In this document: positions 1-10,157 of the stretch, piece by piece
Layout: every line of letters starts with the position of its first letter
How positions within the stretch are numbered: position 1 is the first letter of the stretch
Source of the DNA: Bog-756 sp963777665
Lineage (GTDB): Bacteria; Actinomycetota; Acidimicrobiia; Acidimicrobiales; RAAP-2
Length of the DNA stretch: 64,000 nt
Assembly (NCBI GenBank): GCA_963777665.1
Contig: CAVZRJ010000005.1
Location: 62,001 to 126,000, forward strand
Direction of reading: 5' to 3'
The notes under the pieces: model-generated
Seen by the model: the letters and a program-made list of their open reading frames with translations, nothing else
Told to the model about the DNA's origin: nothing
Database searches by the model: none
Translations under genes and position numbers: made by a program

Positions 1-142
1 TACCGGCACCACCCTGCGACCCTCGGGCGGCCTGCCGCCGGCCGGGCGACCTCCGAGGGTACGATTGCCACCGCACGCCCGCCGCGCCGAGGTCCGGCGG
101 GTCCTGCCCATCGGGTCGGTGCCAGCAGGATCGAGTGACGCC

Positions 143-1887
143 GTGAGCAATCCAGGGGGACGACGGCGACGCAGGTGGATCCTGGCGGTTGGCATCCTGC
201 TGGTACTGCTGGCATGGTCGGGTGTGCTGGCCGCCAAGACCTGGTCGGCCTACCGTCATGACCAGCAGGGCCTGGCCCAGCTCGACGCGGTCCGGGCCAA
301 CCTCGCTCCCGGTCAGGTCACTGCGCCGTCCACCCAGCGCTCCCTCGAGGCAGCGCAGGCCGCGTTCGACGCGGCCCGGGCCGACCTCTCCTCGCCGCTG
401 TTCGCACCGGTGACCGTGGTGCCGGTCATCGGGCGGCAGCTCAACTCCGTCCGGGCGCTGAGCTCCGCTGCGGGCCAGGTCTCCGCCGTCGGCGCCAGTT
501 TCCTCGGCGAGGTCCACCAGGTGCTCGACCTCCCGCACTCGGCCGGCCCCGAACGGGTCGCCTCGCTGAAGCGACTGTCCGCGCTCTCGCTCTCGTCCGC
601 CCGACAGCTGTCGGTGATCGACACCGGGCCGGGAACGCGCTGGTCTCGCCGCTCGCCCGCAAACACGAGCAGTTCGTGTCACAGCTGGACGACGCACGCA
701 CCCGACTGGCCGACGCGGCAGCTGTCTCGGCAGTGACCGCCACCATCCTCCAGGGACCGCAGTCGTACCTGGTGCTCGCTGCCAACAACGCCGAGATGCG
801 GGCCGGCTCGGGCGCCTTCCTCGACATCGGGACGGCAACCACCGCCGACGGCACCGTACAACTGGGTGGCCTCGGGCCCTCGGGAGCGCTCACCCTGCCG
901 GTCGGCGCGGTCACCGCGACCGGGGACCTCGAGCGCAACTGGGGCTGGCTCCTCCCCGGGGTCGACTTCCGCAACCTAGGGGTCACCCCGCAGTTCGACG
1001 TGACGGCACCTCTGGCGGTCCGCATGTGGCAGGCCGCAACCGGACAGCTGGTGGACGGGGTCATCGCCATCGACGTGGTCGGCCTCCAGCAGATCCTCTC
1101 AGCCACCGGCCCGGTCGAGGTGAACGGCCAGTCCATCGGCGCCGGCAACGTCGAGTCCTACCTTTTGCACGACCAGTACGCGGGACTCACCGACAGCACG
1201 CTCGGGATCGTCGACCGCCAGGACGAGCTCGGCGCACTTGCCTCGGCGGTCCTGCGCCAGCTCCAGGGCGAGTCCACCGATCTCCGTTCGTTGGCCTCGG
1301 CGGTCACCGGGGCGGTCGCGGGGCGTCACCTGATGGTGTGGTCGTCCACGCCGGCGGCCCAGGCCGCATGGGTGGCCAGCGGGGTGAGCGGAGCCATCGC
1401 TCCGGACTCCCTGGCGGTGACCGTGATCAACCGCGGCGGCAACAAGCTCGACCAGTACCTGCCGGTGTCGGTGGGTGTCGGCACCCGGCCCTCGGGCACG
1501 GGTACGGAGGTCACCGTGACCACCACGCTCGAGAACCGGACCCCGGACGGACAGTCCCAGGTCATCGCCGGTCCGTATCCCGGTCTACCCGTCTCCTACG
1601 GCGCGTACACCGGGATCATCGCCGAGAACCTCCCGGCTGCGGCCTCGGACATCACCCTCGCCGGAGCCGGCCCGCTGAGCGCGAAGGGGGGAGAGGGGCC
1701 GACCTGGCTGATTGCCGCACCCTTCACCCTCACCCAGGGTGCGACCCGGACGGTGGTCGTCCGCTTCCACCTCCCGACCCCCCACGGGTCGATGATCGTG
1801 GTGCCGTCGGCCCGGATCCCGGCCGAGCAGTGGACGGCGGGAGGCCGCACCTTCAGCGATGACCGCCACGAGGTCATCGGATGGTGA
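143..1887 (+). CDS. DUF4012 membrane-anchored protein (one frameshift near 630)
   Basis: The N-terminus has a basic patch (GRRRRR) and one membrane helix (roughly residues 14-31 from the GTG at 143), then a long extracytoplasmic region. The second half contains the DUF4012 core, with QSYLVLAANNAEMRAGSGAF followed by LPVGAVTATGDLERNWGW. DUF4012 proteins are often encoded in actinobacterial polysaccharide loci; their biochemical role is unknown. The frame changes from 2 to 1 near 625-636, at a GGGCCGGGAA stretch. One lost G would restore DTGPGNALVSPLARK, so this is probably one gene of about 580 residues. GTG at 119 and the upstream ATG at 65 are alternative starts. Confidence 0.75.
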
Positions 1888-1908
1888 ACCGGACCCGCGG
1901 TCCCATTG

Positions 1909-2415
1909 TCAGGAGGACCACACGCCGGTGACCACCGCGCCGGGGGCGACGTCGGCCAGTACGACAGCGTTGGCCCCGATCCAGGCGCCGTCACCGATGG
2001 TCACCGGACCGAGGACCTTTGCCCCGGCCCCGATCCGGACACCGTCGCCGATGCGCGGCTGGCCGTCCCCCCTGCCGGTGTGACCGAGGGTGACCCCGTG
2101 GTAGACGGCGAGGCCCGAGCCGGCCACCACCTCGTGACCGATGACGACGCCGACCGTGTGGATCAGCGCGAACCCCGGGCCGAGCCGCGCCGCCGGGTGG
2201 ATCTCGGCCCCCGACGAGCGGATGGCCGACGCCTCGAGCCAGAGGGCGAGCGGCCGCAGGTGATGGTGCCAGCACCACGACGCGGCACGGTAGGCGATCA
2301 CTGCGCCGAGACGCGGGTAGAGAGGCAGGCGGAGCACCGATCCGGCGACGACCTCCGCGGGGGTCCTGTCCCATGCCGCAGTCATGTGCCGCAGGTCCTC
2401 CACGAGGGCTGACAT
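1909..2415 (-). CDS. Serine acetyltransferase-like hexapeptide-repeat transferase
   Basis: A 168-residue protein with an N-terminal helical part (MSALVEDLRHMTAAW) and a C-terminal left-handed beta-helix of hexapeptide repeats. The stretch GFALIHTVGVVIGHEVV, then GLAVYHGVTLGHTG, matches the CysE fold and its catalytic His. CysE-like enzymes acetylate a serine or sugar hydroxyl with acetyl-CoA. In this polysaccharide locus an O-acetyl sugar donor role is as likely as cysteine synthesis. I chose ATG 2415, because the upstream in-frame extension to 2511 is not family-like. It is divergent from the methyltransferase and convergent with the DUF4012 gene. Confidence 0.8.
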   Translation of the reverse strand: MSALVEDLRHMTAAWDRTPAEVVAGSVLRLPLYPRLGAVIAYRAASWCWHHHLRPLALWLEASAIRSSGAEIHPAARLGPGFALIHTVGVVIGHEVVAGSGLAVYHGVTLGHTGRGDGQPRIGDGVRIGAGAKVLGPVTIGDGAWIGANAVVLADVAPGAVVTGVWSS

Positions 2416-2584
2416 GGCCCGTAGTGTCGCACACGTCGCAATCGATCCCCGGGTCCCGGGAGTGACCTCGCGCCCCTCGCAAGTGGCCCGGGATGTCGGG
2501 TTGTGCTCCAATTGGTGGGTGAGCGACCCCGATGATCCGCCCCGGCGCGTGGCACCGAGCGGCGAGGGTCGGGGGTCGGGGCGG

Positions 2585-3289
2585 ATGAGCCTCCGTGGCT
2601 ATCTCGATACGCGTGCAGCGGAGGGTGGCCACTCGAGCATCCCGTTCTCCGACGCCCTCCGCCCCTTCATGGCCCCGGGGGTGCGGCTGCGGGCCAAACA
2701 GGTGGCCACCGCCATCGCCACACCGCTCGAGCGGCGCAAGGCAGGCTCCCTCGGGTCGGGCGCCCCCCTCCGGCTCCACCTCGGCTCGGGCGGCAACAAC
2801 CTTCCCGGGTGGGTCAACGTGGACCTGGTCGGGGCCCATGCCGACGTTGCGTGGGACCTGCGACACCCCCTGCCCTTCGCAGACGACTCGGCGGAGGCGG
2901 TCTTCCTCGAGCACGTGCTCGAGCACATGACCGTCGCGGTCGGAATGCAGGTGTTGCGCGGCATCCGCCGGGTCCTGGCCCCGGGCGGCGTCCTGCGGGT
3001 GGGCGTCCCCGACGCGGGCCTCTACGCAAGGAGCTACGCCGCCGGCGACGCGGTGCTCGACGTGCTCCGACCGGGCCGGCCGACCCGCATGCTGGCCCTC
3101 GGTGAGGTCTTCCAGGAGCACGGGCACGTCTCGGCCTGGGACGGTGAGACCCTGGCGCTGGTGATCGGCGAGACCGGCTATGTCCAGCCGACGGTCATGC
3201 CCGGGGGCACCTCCACGATCGTGCCGGCCCCGGACAGCCCGGTGCGGGTACCCGAGACCGTCTACGTGGAGGCCGTCGTCCCGGGGTAG
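2585..3289 (+). CDS. Class I SAM-dependent methyltransferase
   Basis: A Rossmann-type methyltransferase. LRLHLGSGGNNLPGWVNVDL is motif I for S-adenosylmethionine binding; FLEHVLEHM and LAPGGVLRVGVPD are the motif II/III region. This short form is common among glycan-locus methyltransferases that methylate sugar hydroxyls, but the substrate is not readable from sequence. Starts at GTG 2519 and ATG 2585 are both possible. I used 2585 because it follows a purine-rich GGGGTCGGGG stretch and leaves the upstream region free for the divergent acetyltransferase promoter. Confidence 0.8.
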   Translation: MSLRGYLDTRAAEGGHSSIPFSDALRPFMAPGVRLRAKQVATAIATPLERRKAGSLGSGAPLRLHLGSGGNNLPGWVNVDLVGAHADVAWDLRHPLPFADDSAEAVFLEHVLEHMTVAVGMQVLRGIRRVLAPGGVLRVGVPDAGLYARSYAAGDAVLDVLRPGRPTRMLALGEVFQEHGHVSAWDGETLALVIGETGYVQPTVMPGGTSTIVPAPDSPVRVPETVYVEAVVPG

Positions 3290-3344
3290 AGCGCGCTCGT
3301 TCGCCTCCGTCCCACGACCGCGCGGGCACCGGTAGGGTACGGCA

Positions 3345-3968
3345 ATGCGTGCGGCCCAGGGAGAGGGGGACCCACCCTCCTCCGGGTCGTCGGCGGACGA
3401 CTTCGGCCTCGGACGCCGGGCGCGGGGCTTCCTCCGACGCAGACTGGGCCTCGCCCTCTTCCGGTTGGGTCACCCCCGCATCCACCTCGGGCCCCGGTGC
3501 GACGTGCGATCGGGCGGGCTCTTCCTCGTCTCGCGTGGTGCCGTCGTCCGTTTCGGCGCGCGGTGCGTCATCGACCGCGGTTTCACCCTCGAGTGCCGGG
3601 GCCGGCTCGAGGTCGGGGAGGGGACTGTCTTCGGGCACCACTGCACCCTCGCCGCGGATCGCAGCATCGACATCGGACGCGACTGCCTGTTCGCCGAGCT
3701 GGTCTCGATCCGCGATCACGACCACGCGTTCGCCGACCCGTCCACGGCGATCATCGATCAGGGACGCTCGACCGCCCCGATCCGGATCGGCGACAACGTC
3801 TGGGTCGGGGCCAAGGCGACCATCACCCGGGGAGTGACCATCGGCTCCAACACCGTGGTCGGCGCGCACGCCGTGGTCACCCGCGACCTGCCGGCGAACA
3901 GCGTGGCAGTCGGTCTGCCCGCCCGGGTGGTCCGCATGCGCGACGGGGGGGCCGTCGGCCCGGAGTGA
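3345..3968 (+). CDS. Hexapeptide-repeat O-acetyltransferase (WbbJ/Maa type)
   Basis: A 207-residue left-handed beta-helix acyltransferase. The end shows the family signature IRIGDNVWVGAKATITRGVT followed by IGSNTVVGAHAVVTRD and the closing PANSVAVGLPARVVR. The catalytic His lies in SIRDHDHAFADP. Such proteins use acetyl-CoA to O-acetylate sugars of exopolysaccharides. It is the second acetyltransferase in the locus and lies 55 bases after the methyltransferase in the same direction, so both likely decorate the same glycan. Confidence 0.85.
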   Translation: MRAAQGEGDPPSSGSSADDFGLGRRARGFLRRRLGLALFRLGHPRIHLGPRCDVRSGGLFLVSRGAVVRFGARCVIDRGFTLECRGRLEVGEGTVFGHHCTLAADRSIDIGRDCLFAELVSIRDHDHAFADPSTAIIDQGRSTAPIRIGDNVWVGAKATITRGVTIGSNTVVGAHAVVTRDLPANSVAVGLPARVVRMRDGGAVGPE

Positions 3969-4079
3969 GGACGTCCGGCACCGGACGGCCGCTGCCACCG
4001 AAGATCGGATGCCATGCACCATGAGAGCCACCGGTCACAGGGGTCACGATCGGTCTGGTCGGCGGGCCACCGGGGTACG

Positions 4080-5279
4080 ATGCGGCCGGTGGGCGCACCC
4101 CCGACGGACCCGGCGGCGTCGGCTCCGCGGGGCGGGCGACGCGTGCTGCGCATCTCGCACAGCGGCGTGGTCACGGCCTGGCGCGAGCGGGAGCGCCTGC
4201 TCTGTCGGCGGGGGGTGGACCTGACCCTCGTGGTCGCGGCCCGGTGGGAAGAGGGCGGCTCCGCGGTCGAGTTCCGCGCCGAGGGCGATGACTTCGTCGT
4301 GCCGGTGCGCACGGTCGGGCGTCACCCCAACCTGTTCCTCTTCGATCCCCGGCCCCTCTGGCGCCTGCTCGGCGGGACGCGGTGGGATCTCGTCGACATG
4401 CACGAGGAGCCCTTCGGCCTTGCCACGGCCGAGGTGCTCGCCCTCCGCTGGTTGCGGGCGCGCGGCACGCCGTTCCTGGTCTGCTCCGCCCAGAACCTCG
4501 AGAAACGCTACCCGCCGCCCTTCCGCTGGTTCGAGCGCTGGTCGCTCCGCCGCGCGGCCGGTGCCTACACCTGCAATCTCGAGGCCGGGCGCATCCTGCG
4601 GCGCAAGGGCCTGACCGGCGAGCTCGAGCTGCTCCCCCTCGGGGTCGATGTCGACCGCTTCCACCCGGCCGACCGGGACCCGCCCACCGGAGAGCTGCGG
4701 GTGGGCTACGTCGGACGGCTCATCCCGCACAAGGGGGTGGCCGTCCTCTTGCAGGCGATTGCCCGCGAGCCCCGTCTCCGTGCCGAGGTCTACGGGTCCG
4801 GGCCCGAGGCGGGGGCCCTCGCGGAGCTGGCCGAGCGGCTCGCGGTCACCGACCGGGTCGTGTTCCACGGCCACGTGGACGAGGTCGGGATGCCCGACGT
4901 GTATCCGCTCCTCGACGTGCTGGCGGTGCCCTCGGTCCCGATGGCCGGCTGGGTCGAGCAGTTCGGCAGGGTGGTGGTCGAGGCCCAGGCGTCCGGGGTC
5001 CCGGTGGTTGCGAGCGCGAGCGGGGCTCTCCCTGATGTGGTCGGCGATCGCGGGCTGCTCGTCCCGCCGGGCGACCCTGCGGCGTTGGGCGACGCCCTGG
5101 TCCGCTTCCTCGACGAGCCCGGGCTCTGGTCCCGGCTCGGCGAAGCCGGCGCCCGGGGCGCCGGGCGCTACTCGTGGGAGCGGGTGGCCGCCGACCAGCA
5201 GGCGCTCTACGAGCGTGCGCTGTCCGCAGCGGGCACCGGAGCGGTGGCTCGGCGGGGCGCAACGGCGACCGACCGGTAG
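4080..5279 (+). CDS. GT4-family glycosyltransferase (GT-B fold)
   Basis: About 399 residues with two Rossmann lobes. The C-terminal donor-binding lobe is clear: LRVGYVGRLIPHKGVAVLLQ, then FGRVVVEAQASGVPVVAS with the Glu that contacts the nucleotide-sugar. It transfers a sugar from an NDP-sugar in the cytoplasm during repeat-unit assembly; donor and acceptor are unknown. ATG 4080 begins just before the first beta strand (RVLRISHSG); the in-frame ATG at 4014 is less likely. The 3' end overlaps the convergent GT2-GT4 gene by about 73 bases. Confidence 0.85.
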   Translation: MRPVGAPPTDPAASAPRGGRRVLRISHSGVVTAWRERERLLCRRGVDLTLVVAARWEEGGSAVEFRAEGDDFVVPVRTVGRHPNLFLFDPRPLWRLLGGTRWDLVDMHEEPFGLATAEVLALRWLRARGTPFLVCSAQNLEKRYPPPFRWFERWSLRRAAGAYTCNLEAGRILRRKGLTGELELLPLGVDVDRFHPADRDPPTGELRVGYVGRLIPHKGVAVLLQAIAREPRLRAEVYGSGPEAGALAELAERLAVTDRVVFHGHVDEVGMPDVYPLLDVLAVPSVPMAGWVEQFGRVVVEAQASGVPVVASASGALPDVVGDRGLLVPPGDPAALGDALVRFLDEPGLWSRLGEAGARGAGRYSWERVAADQQALYERALSAAGTGAVARRGATATDR

Positions 5280-7139
5280 AGCTCCTCGAGCCGGTCGAGG
5301 TGGCGGTCGAGCGAGAACCGCTCCTGTTGGCGGACCCGGAGGGCACCCCCGACCTGCCGTCGGAGGGCCGGATCGGCGGCCAACTCCTCGAGGGCGCGGG
5401 CGGCAGCCCCGGCGTCCCCCGTGGGGAACAGGATCCCCGCCCCACCCACCGTCTCGAGGTGGGCTCCGCCCCCGGCCGCCACCACCGGCACGCCGTGCGC
5501 CATGGCCTCGACCACCGAGAGGCCGAACGGTTCCTCCGGTGCTGGAGCGAGGAGGATCGACGACCGGGCGAGCAGCCCGTCGGTGTCGGCCACCTGCCCG
5601 GCGAAGGTCACGCTCCCTGCGCACCCGAGCGTGCGGACGAGCGTCTCGAGGTCGGGACGGAGGACCCCGGATCCGGCAATCACCAGTGTCCACCCGGAGG
5701 CGGGGAGGGCACTGCACGCCCACGCCCGGATGCCGACCTCGGGGGCCTTCTCCCGGTCGAGCCGTTGCAGCATCACCACGGTCGGCGTGTCGAGGGCGGC
5801 CTGTGGCCGCTCGGTCACCCCGTTCGGGATGAGGACGGACGGTCCCGAAATGGTCCGGGCCACGAACTCGCTGATCGCGATGTCCCGGGTGATGGACCGC
5901 GACGCGACTCCGGCCAGCGCGCGTGCGGCCGGCGTCGAGCCGCGCCCGCTGGCGAAGTGACGGGTGGCGACGGTCGGCAGTCGGTCGACCGGACGGGCCA
6001 ACCAGGCAGCGACCTCGGCTGCGGTCATGTGGGCGTGGACCAGATCGGCGTCGCGACGACCGGCGAGGATCGCCGCCCCCCGTCGCACCGAGGTCGCCGG
6101 CCGGTGGTCGACCGAGGGGACCAGCTCGTCGCGCATGCGCAGGGGATCTCCCCCGATGACCTCCACGCGGTGTCCCCGACCGGCCAGGCCGTTGGCCACC
6201 TGGCAGACATAGCGCTCGACGCCGGCGAACGCGCCGGTCAGGACGACGTGCACGATCGAGACGGTCCCTGTGACGACCCGGTCGTCGGCCGCCTCCACCC
6301 GCAGCGGTCCGCGCCGGTAGAGGGAGAACCGGGCCGCCGCCAGTCGGCCGCGTTCGCCGCGGAGGAGCACGGCCCGGACGGCGGCGCCGACGAGGGCGGC
6401 GCTCCGGTAGATCCACCAGCCGCCGGTGCCGTGGTGCTTGCGGAGGTAGCGCTCGTGGGATGCGTGGAAGTGGGCCTCTCGCCGGGCCTCCGCCCCACCG
6501 GTGCCGGACCCGACGTGGGTTGCGGTCACCCCGGGGCAGAGGGCGACCGTCCAGCCACGATCGGCGGCCCGGCGCTGCCAGTCGGCCTCTTCGGCGTAGA
6601 GGAAGAACCGCTCGTCGAACGGGCCCACGTCGTGCGAGGGCCTCCCCCCGGAGCAGCAGGACCGACCCGATGAGGTAGTCGGTGCGCCGTCGGAGCCCGC
6701 CGAGCCCGACCGCCTCGACCCAGGCGCCGAACGGGGAGGGGAAGGGCCAGCCGACCCGGGCCGGTACGCCGGTGGCGGGATCGTGCTGGGGCGGCGCCAC
6801 CGCGGCCAGCCGGTCGTCTGCCAGCAGCCGACCCTGGAGGAGGGCGACCCCCTCCGGGGCGATGGCGGCGTCCGGGTTGAGGAGGAGCACGTCGGTCCCC
6901 GGGGCGATCCGACCCGACGTCCCGAGGTTGACACCGCCGGCGAATCCCAGGTTCCGTCCGGGGTCGACGTAGTCCGCGCCGAAGCGGTCGACCACCGCCC
7001 GGACCTCCGGATCGGAGGAGTTGTCCACGACGGTGACCGGGTAGGCGCCCGCCAGCGATTGCAGGGCTGCGTCGAGCAGGTCCGGCGCGCCGTACGCCAC
7101 CACGACCACGGTGACCGGCCGGCGGTCCCCGGCGGTCAC
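5207..7139 (-). CDS. GT2-GT4 two-domain glycosyltransferase (frameshift near 6645)
   Basis: The N-terminal third is a GT-A (GT2) domain like rhamnosyltransferases: VTVVVVAYGAPDLLD, VVDNSSDP, LLLNPDAAI, then GPFDERFFLYAEEADWQRRA with the catalytic Asp region. The C-terminal two thirds is a GT-B (GT4) domain: VSIVHVVLTGAFAGVERYV, VLIPNGVT, PFGLSVVEAMAHGVPVV. No stop codon separates the domains after the frame change, so the gene reads as a fusion that could add two successive sugars. The frame changes at the six-C run 6643-6648; dropping one base restores continuity. GTG 7139 lies just after the kinase gene stop, suggesting a minus-strand operon from 10046 to 5207. Confidence 0.75.
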
Positions 7140-7146
7140 CGTGGTC

Positions 7147-8928
7147 TCACTGTCTGTACGCGTAGGCCCGGTAGCCGTCCGAGTTCATCCGCCGCACGTG
7201 GTTGAGGACGAGGCCGAGGACGTGGCAGTTGGTCGTCTCCAGCCGGTGGACCGTGCGTTCGAGGTCGGTGCGGTCGGTGCGCCCCTCGGTGGCCACGAGT
7301 ACCGCGCCGTGGGCCATGCTCCCGAGGATGGCGGTGTCCGGGGCGGACAGCACCGGGGGGGTGTCGAGCAGGACGACGTCGGCCAGCAGGGGAAGCTGGT
7401 CGATGACCGGCTGCATGCCCGGGCTGCCGAACAGCTCGCTCGGGCTGTCGAGGAAGGTGCCGACCGGCAGCAGCTGGAGGCCCTGGATCCCGGTCTCGAC
7501 CAGATGGGCGGCGACCGAGGTGTCGCCGAGCTCCGGTTCGGGCGCCCGGCGCGGCAGGGGGGCGTCGCCGTCCCGGCGGGCCGAGCGGCCATCGCTCCGA
7601 TCGAGCCGGGGGGCGCCGCGGAGAGGCGGCAGACCGGCGGTTCCACCGGGCCCGTCGGGCTCGGCATACTTCCAGTTGGCCTTGATCACGTCGGCCAGGC
7701 CGGGCCGGCCGGCTGTGTCGATCCCGAAGACCTCCTCGAGCCGCGGACGGCGGAAGTCCGCCGAGACCACGATGACCTTGCTGCCGCTGCGGGCCCAGGC
7801 CGCGGCGAGGTTGGCGGTCACGAACGTCTTCCCGTCGCCCGGCTCGGGGCTGGTCACGACCAGCACCGGGCACGGGTGCTGGTCCAGCAGGACCCGAAGG
7901 CTCGTCCGCAGCTCGCGGATGGACTCGGCCATCGGCGACTGGGGCGCCTGCACGATGGCGATCGCCACCTTTCCGTTGCGCACGTCGTCGTCCTGGGGCA
8001 GCTCTGCGAGCACCGGGGCGTCGATGACCGACTCGATCTCCGGGCTGTTGCGCAGGCGGTCGTCGAACTGCTCGCGCACCAGGGCGATCCCGCACCCGAC
8101 CAGGAGCCCGGCGAGCACCCCGATGGCGAGGAGCTTGCTCTTGCCGAGGCCGGTGGGCACGCCCGGCAGGTCGGCCGCCACCTGGATCGAGGCGTAGGGG
8201 ACGCCGAGCTGGATGTTGGACTGCTCGGTCTGCAGCGATGCGTAGGTCTGGGTGTAGGCCGCAACCTGCTCGGTGATCAGGGGGTTGACCGACGAGCCCG
8301 GCTGGGACTGCAGAGTGGCGATCTTGGCGCTGATCTCGGCGAGGGCGCCACCGATCTTGTCGATCTGGCTCTGCACGAACAGCCCGATCTGGTCCACGAA
8401 GGCGGTCGAGTAGGCCTTGGCGACGGCCTGCGCCTGCTCGGCGCTCGAGGCTGTCGCGGTGATGGTGAGCGCCCCGGTGGTCGGATCGACGGTGCCGGTG
8501 ACCCCGGCGGTGGCCGCGGCGACGTCGGGGTTGCCGAGGAGTTTGGCCGCCTGGAGCTGGACAGCGGAGCTTCCGAGCTCCTGGACCGGGTCGGGCAGGG
8601 TGAGCGAGGAGGCAGCAGTGCCTCCCTGGGCCGGCGTGTTGATCTGCACCAGGGCACTCGACTGGTAGGTCGGGGTGTGGAGCTTGGCGTAGGCGAACGC
8701 AGCGGCGACCGCGACGACGAGGCTGACCACGATGGTCAGCCTCCGGCGCCAGAGCGTCGAGAGGAATTGGTGAACGGTCAGTGGAAGCTCGCTTTCCGTG
8801 CGGAGCTGACAGTTCGAGGATACGACCTGTCCCGAGGTGTGCGCAGCATCGCACCCCCGGGTGGGCTGGTGGATGCCGGCCCCGTCAGCGGATGCACCGT
8901 TGCTCCCGCACCCGCACCATGACCGCAT
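7147..8928 (-). CDS. Wzc/CpsD-like polysaccharide co-polymerase and tyrosine autokinase
   Basis: A Wzz-type chain-length domain with two membrane helices (about residues 65-82 and 265-284) is fused to a BY-kinase domain. Walker A is SPEPGDGKT (360-368), Walker A' is VSADFRRPR (388-396) and Walker B is VVLLDTP (518-524). A C-terminal tyrosine cluster, GYRAYAYRQ, is the probable autophosphorylation site. It controls export and polymer length of the polysaccharide. Residues about 422-468 form an Arg/Pro/Gly-rich insertion between Walker A' and B. No ATG, GTG or TTG occurs in frame between 8928 and the first helix, so ATG 8928, inside the upstream glycosyltransferase gene, is the only standard start. 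Confidence 0.85.
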   Translation of the reverse strand: MRSWCGCGSNGASADGAGIHQPTRGCDAAHTSGQVVSSNCQLRTESELPLTVHQFLSTLWRRRLTIVVSLVVAVAAAFAYAKLHTPTYQSSALVQINTPAQGGTAASSLTLPDPVQELGSSAVQLQAAKLLGNPDVAAATAGVTGTVDPTTGALTITATASSAEQAQAVAKAYSTAFVDQIGLFVQSQIDKIGGALAEISAKIATLQSQPGSSVNPLITEQVAAYTQTYASLQTEQSNIQLGVPYASIQVAADLPGVPTGLGKSKLLAIGVLAGLLVGCGIALVREQFDDRLRNSPEIESVIDAPVLAELPQDDDVRNGKVAIAIVQAPQSPMAESIRELRTSLRVLLDQHPCPVLVVTSPEPGDGKTFVTANLAAAWARSGSKVIVVSADFRRPRLEEVFGIDTAGRPGLADVIKANWKYAEPDGPGGTAGLPPLRGAPRLDRSDGRSARRDGDAPLPRRAPEPELGDTSVAAHLVETGIQGLQLLPVGTFLDSPSELFGSPGMQPVIDQLPLLADVVLLDTPPVLSAPDTAILGSMAHGAVLVATEGRTDRTDLERTVHRLETTNCHVLGLVLNHVRRMNSDGYRAYAYRQ

Positions 8929-10046
8929 CCATCGCCTCGGCCCGCTCCCGCCAGGTCGGGACCCGGGCCCGCTCTCCGCTCCCCGACGGGGGCGCGTCTC
9001 CGGTCAGCGCCGCTCCGGTCGCCTCGACGAACGTCTCCCGCGGGGCGATCACGACCGGGGGCCCGAGCCCCCGGAACCCGGCGACCGGGGTGGCCACCGT
9101 GGGGCGCCCCGCGGCCAGGCATTCGTAGGCCTTGATCGGGTCGAGGCTCTCGGTGAAGGGGTTGACCTGGTGGGGGACGATGACCACGTCGGCGTGCTGG
9201 AGATAGGCCGGCACCTGGTCGTAGGGCCGGGGGCCGAGGAGGTGGACCGAAGGGTACGCGGCCACCCGGGCGCTCTCGGCCGCGGGCAGGTTGTCCGGTC
9301 CGACGAGCACGATCTGCAGGTCGGGTCGGGCCCGGGCCAGGTCGCCGAGCAGGCCGAGGTCGATCCGTTCCTCGTGGAGCGTGCCCACGTAGAGGGCGAC
9401 CGGACCCTGGGGGAGGTCGGCCGGCCTCGGATAGCTGCGCCCGAAGCGGTCGACGTCGACTCCGTTCGGGATCACATCGACCGTGCGGGTCCTCCCCCGC
9501 GAACGGGCCAGGTCGGGTGAGCACACCACCACGGCGTCGCTCCGCGCCACCAGGAGGGCGTCGTCGGCCCGCAGCCGGTCGCGCTGGCGGGGGGCGAGGG
9601 GGGCAAGCAGCCAGTCGTCGGTCACGTCGTAGATGATCGGCCAACCCGACGCCACGCTGAAGCGCGGCATATGCGGCGTCGTTGACCCACAGCAGCGGCT
9701 CGTGCAGGCCGACCTGGTCCGCCGCTCGTGCCAGCTGGCGGCCGAGCAGCCGGTCGGACGCCGGTCCGAGCGAGCGGGGGAGCCACTTGCGGGGGCGCAG
9801 CACGTGCACCTGCGGATGGACCTGTTCGAGCCGGCGACCGGGCCGCGGCCGCAACACGCCGCGGCGGATCTCGTGCAGGACGTCGAACGCGGGGGCGACG
9901 TAGAGCACCCGCATACGGGGCTCGAGCGCGGCGAGCTCGTTGACGAGGATCCGGATCCTCCGCCGGACCGTCCCCCATGGCTCGAGGGAACAGACGATCA
10001 CGGAGGGGCCGGGAGCCGGTTCGGTGGGCGCGGTCACCGCGCCCAC
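8885..10046 (-). CDS. GT4-type glycosyltransferase (frameshift near 9655)
   Basis: The N-terminal lobe reads VIVCSLEPWGTVRRRIR through LLWVNDAAYA. The C-terminal lobe, in the next frame, reads PIIYDVTDDWLL, VDVIPNGVDVDRF, GPVALYVGTLHEERIDL and NPFTESLDPIKAYECLAAG. Joined, these give a normal GT-B enzyme of about 385 residues, of the type that keeps DVTDDW in the acceptor lobe. The frame change sits near 9650-9660 (GCATATGCCGCGC) and looks like one extra base. The start is GTG 10046 or 10037. It is first in the minus-strand run and divergent from the polymerase gene at 10158. Confidence 0.75.
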
Positions 10047-10157
10047 TCCGTCTCGTCCAGAGCACGGTCGCGCACCCCTGGAACGCTACGCTTGCGGTGC
10101 CGTCCTCGCGTTCCACCCGAGCACCAGAGGCCCGATGACCCGAACGCAGTCACCACC

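Noticed and set aside
4044..7139. Open frame of 1031 codons on the minus strand
   Set aside because: Only its first third is a real GT2 domain. The rest is an Arg/Pro-rich shadow of the GT4 gene and of the opposite-strand glycosyltransferase, explained by one frame change at 6645.
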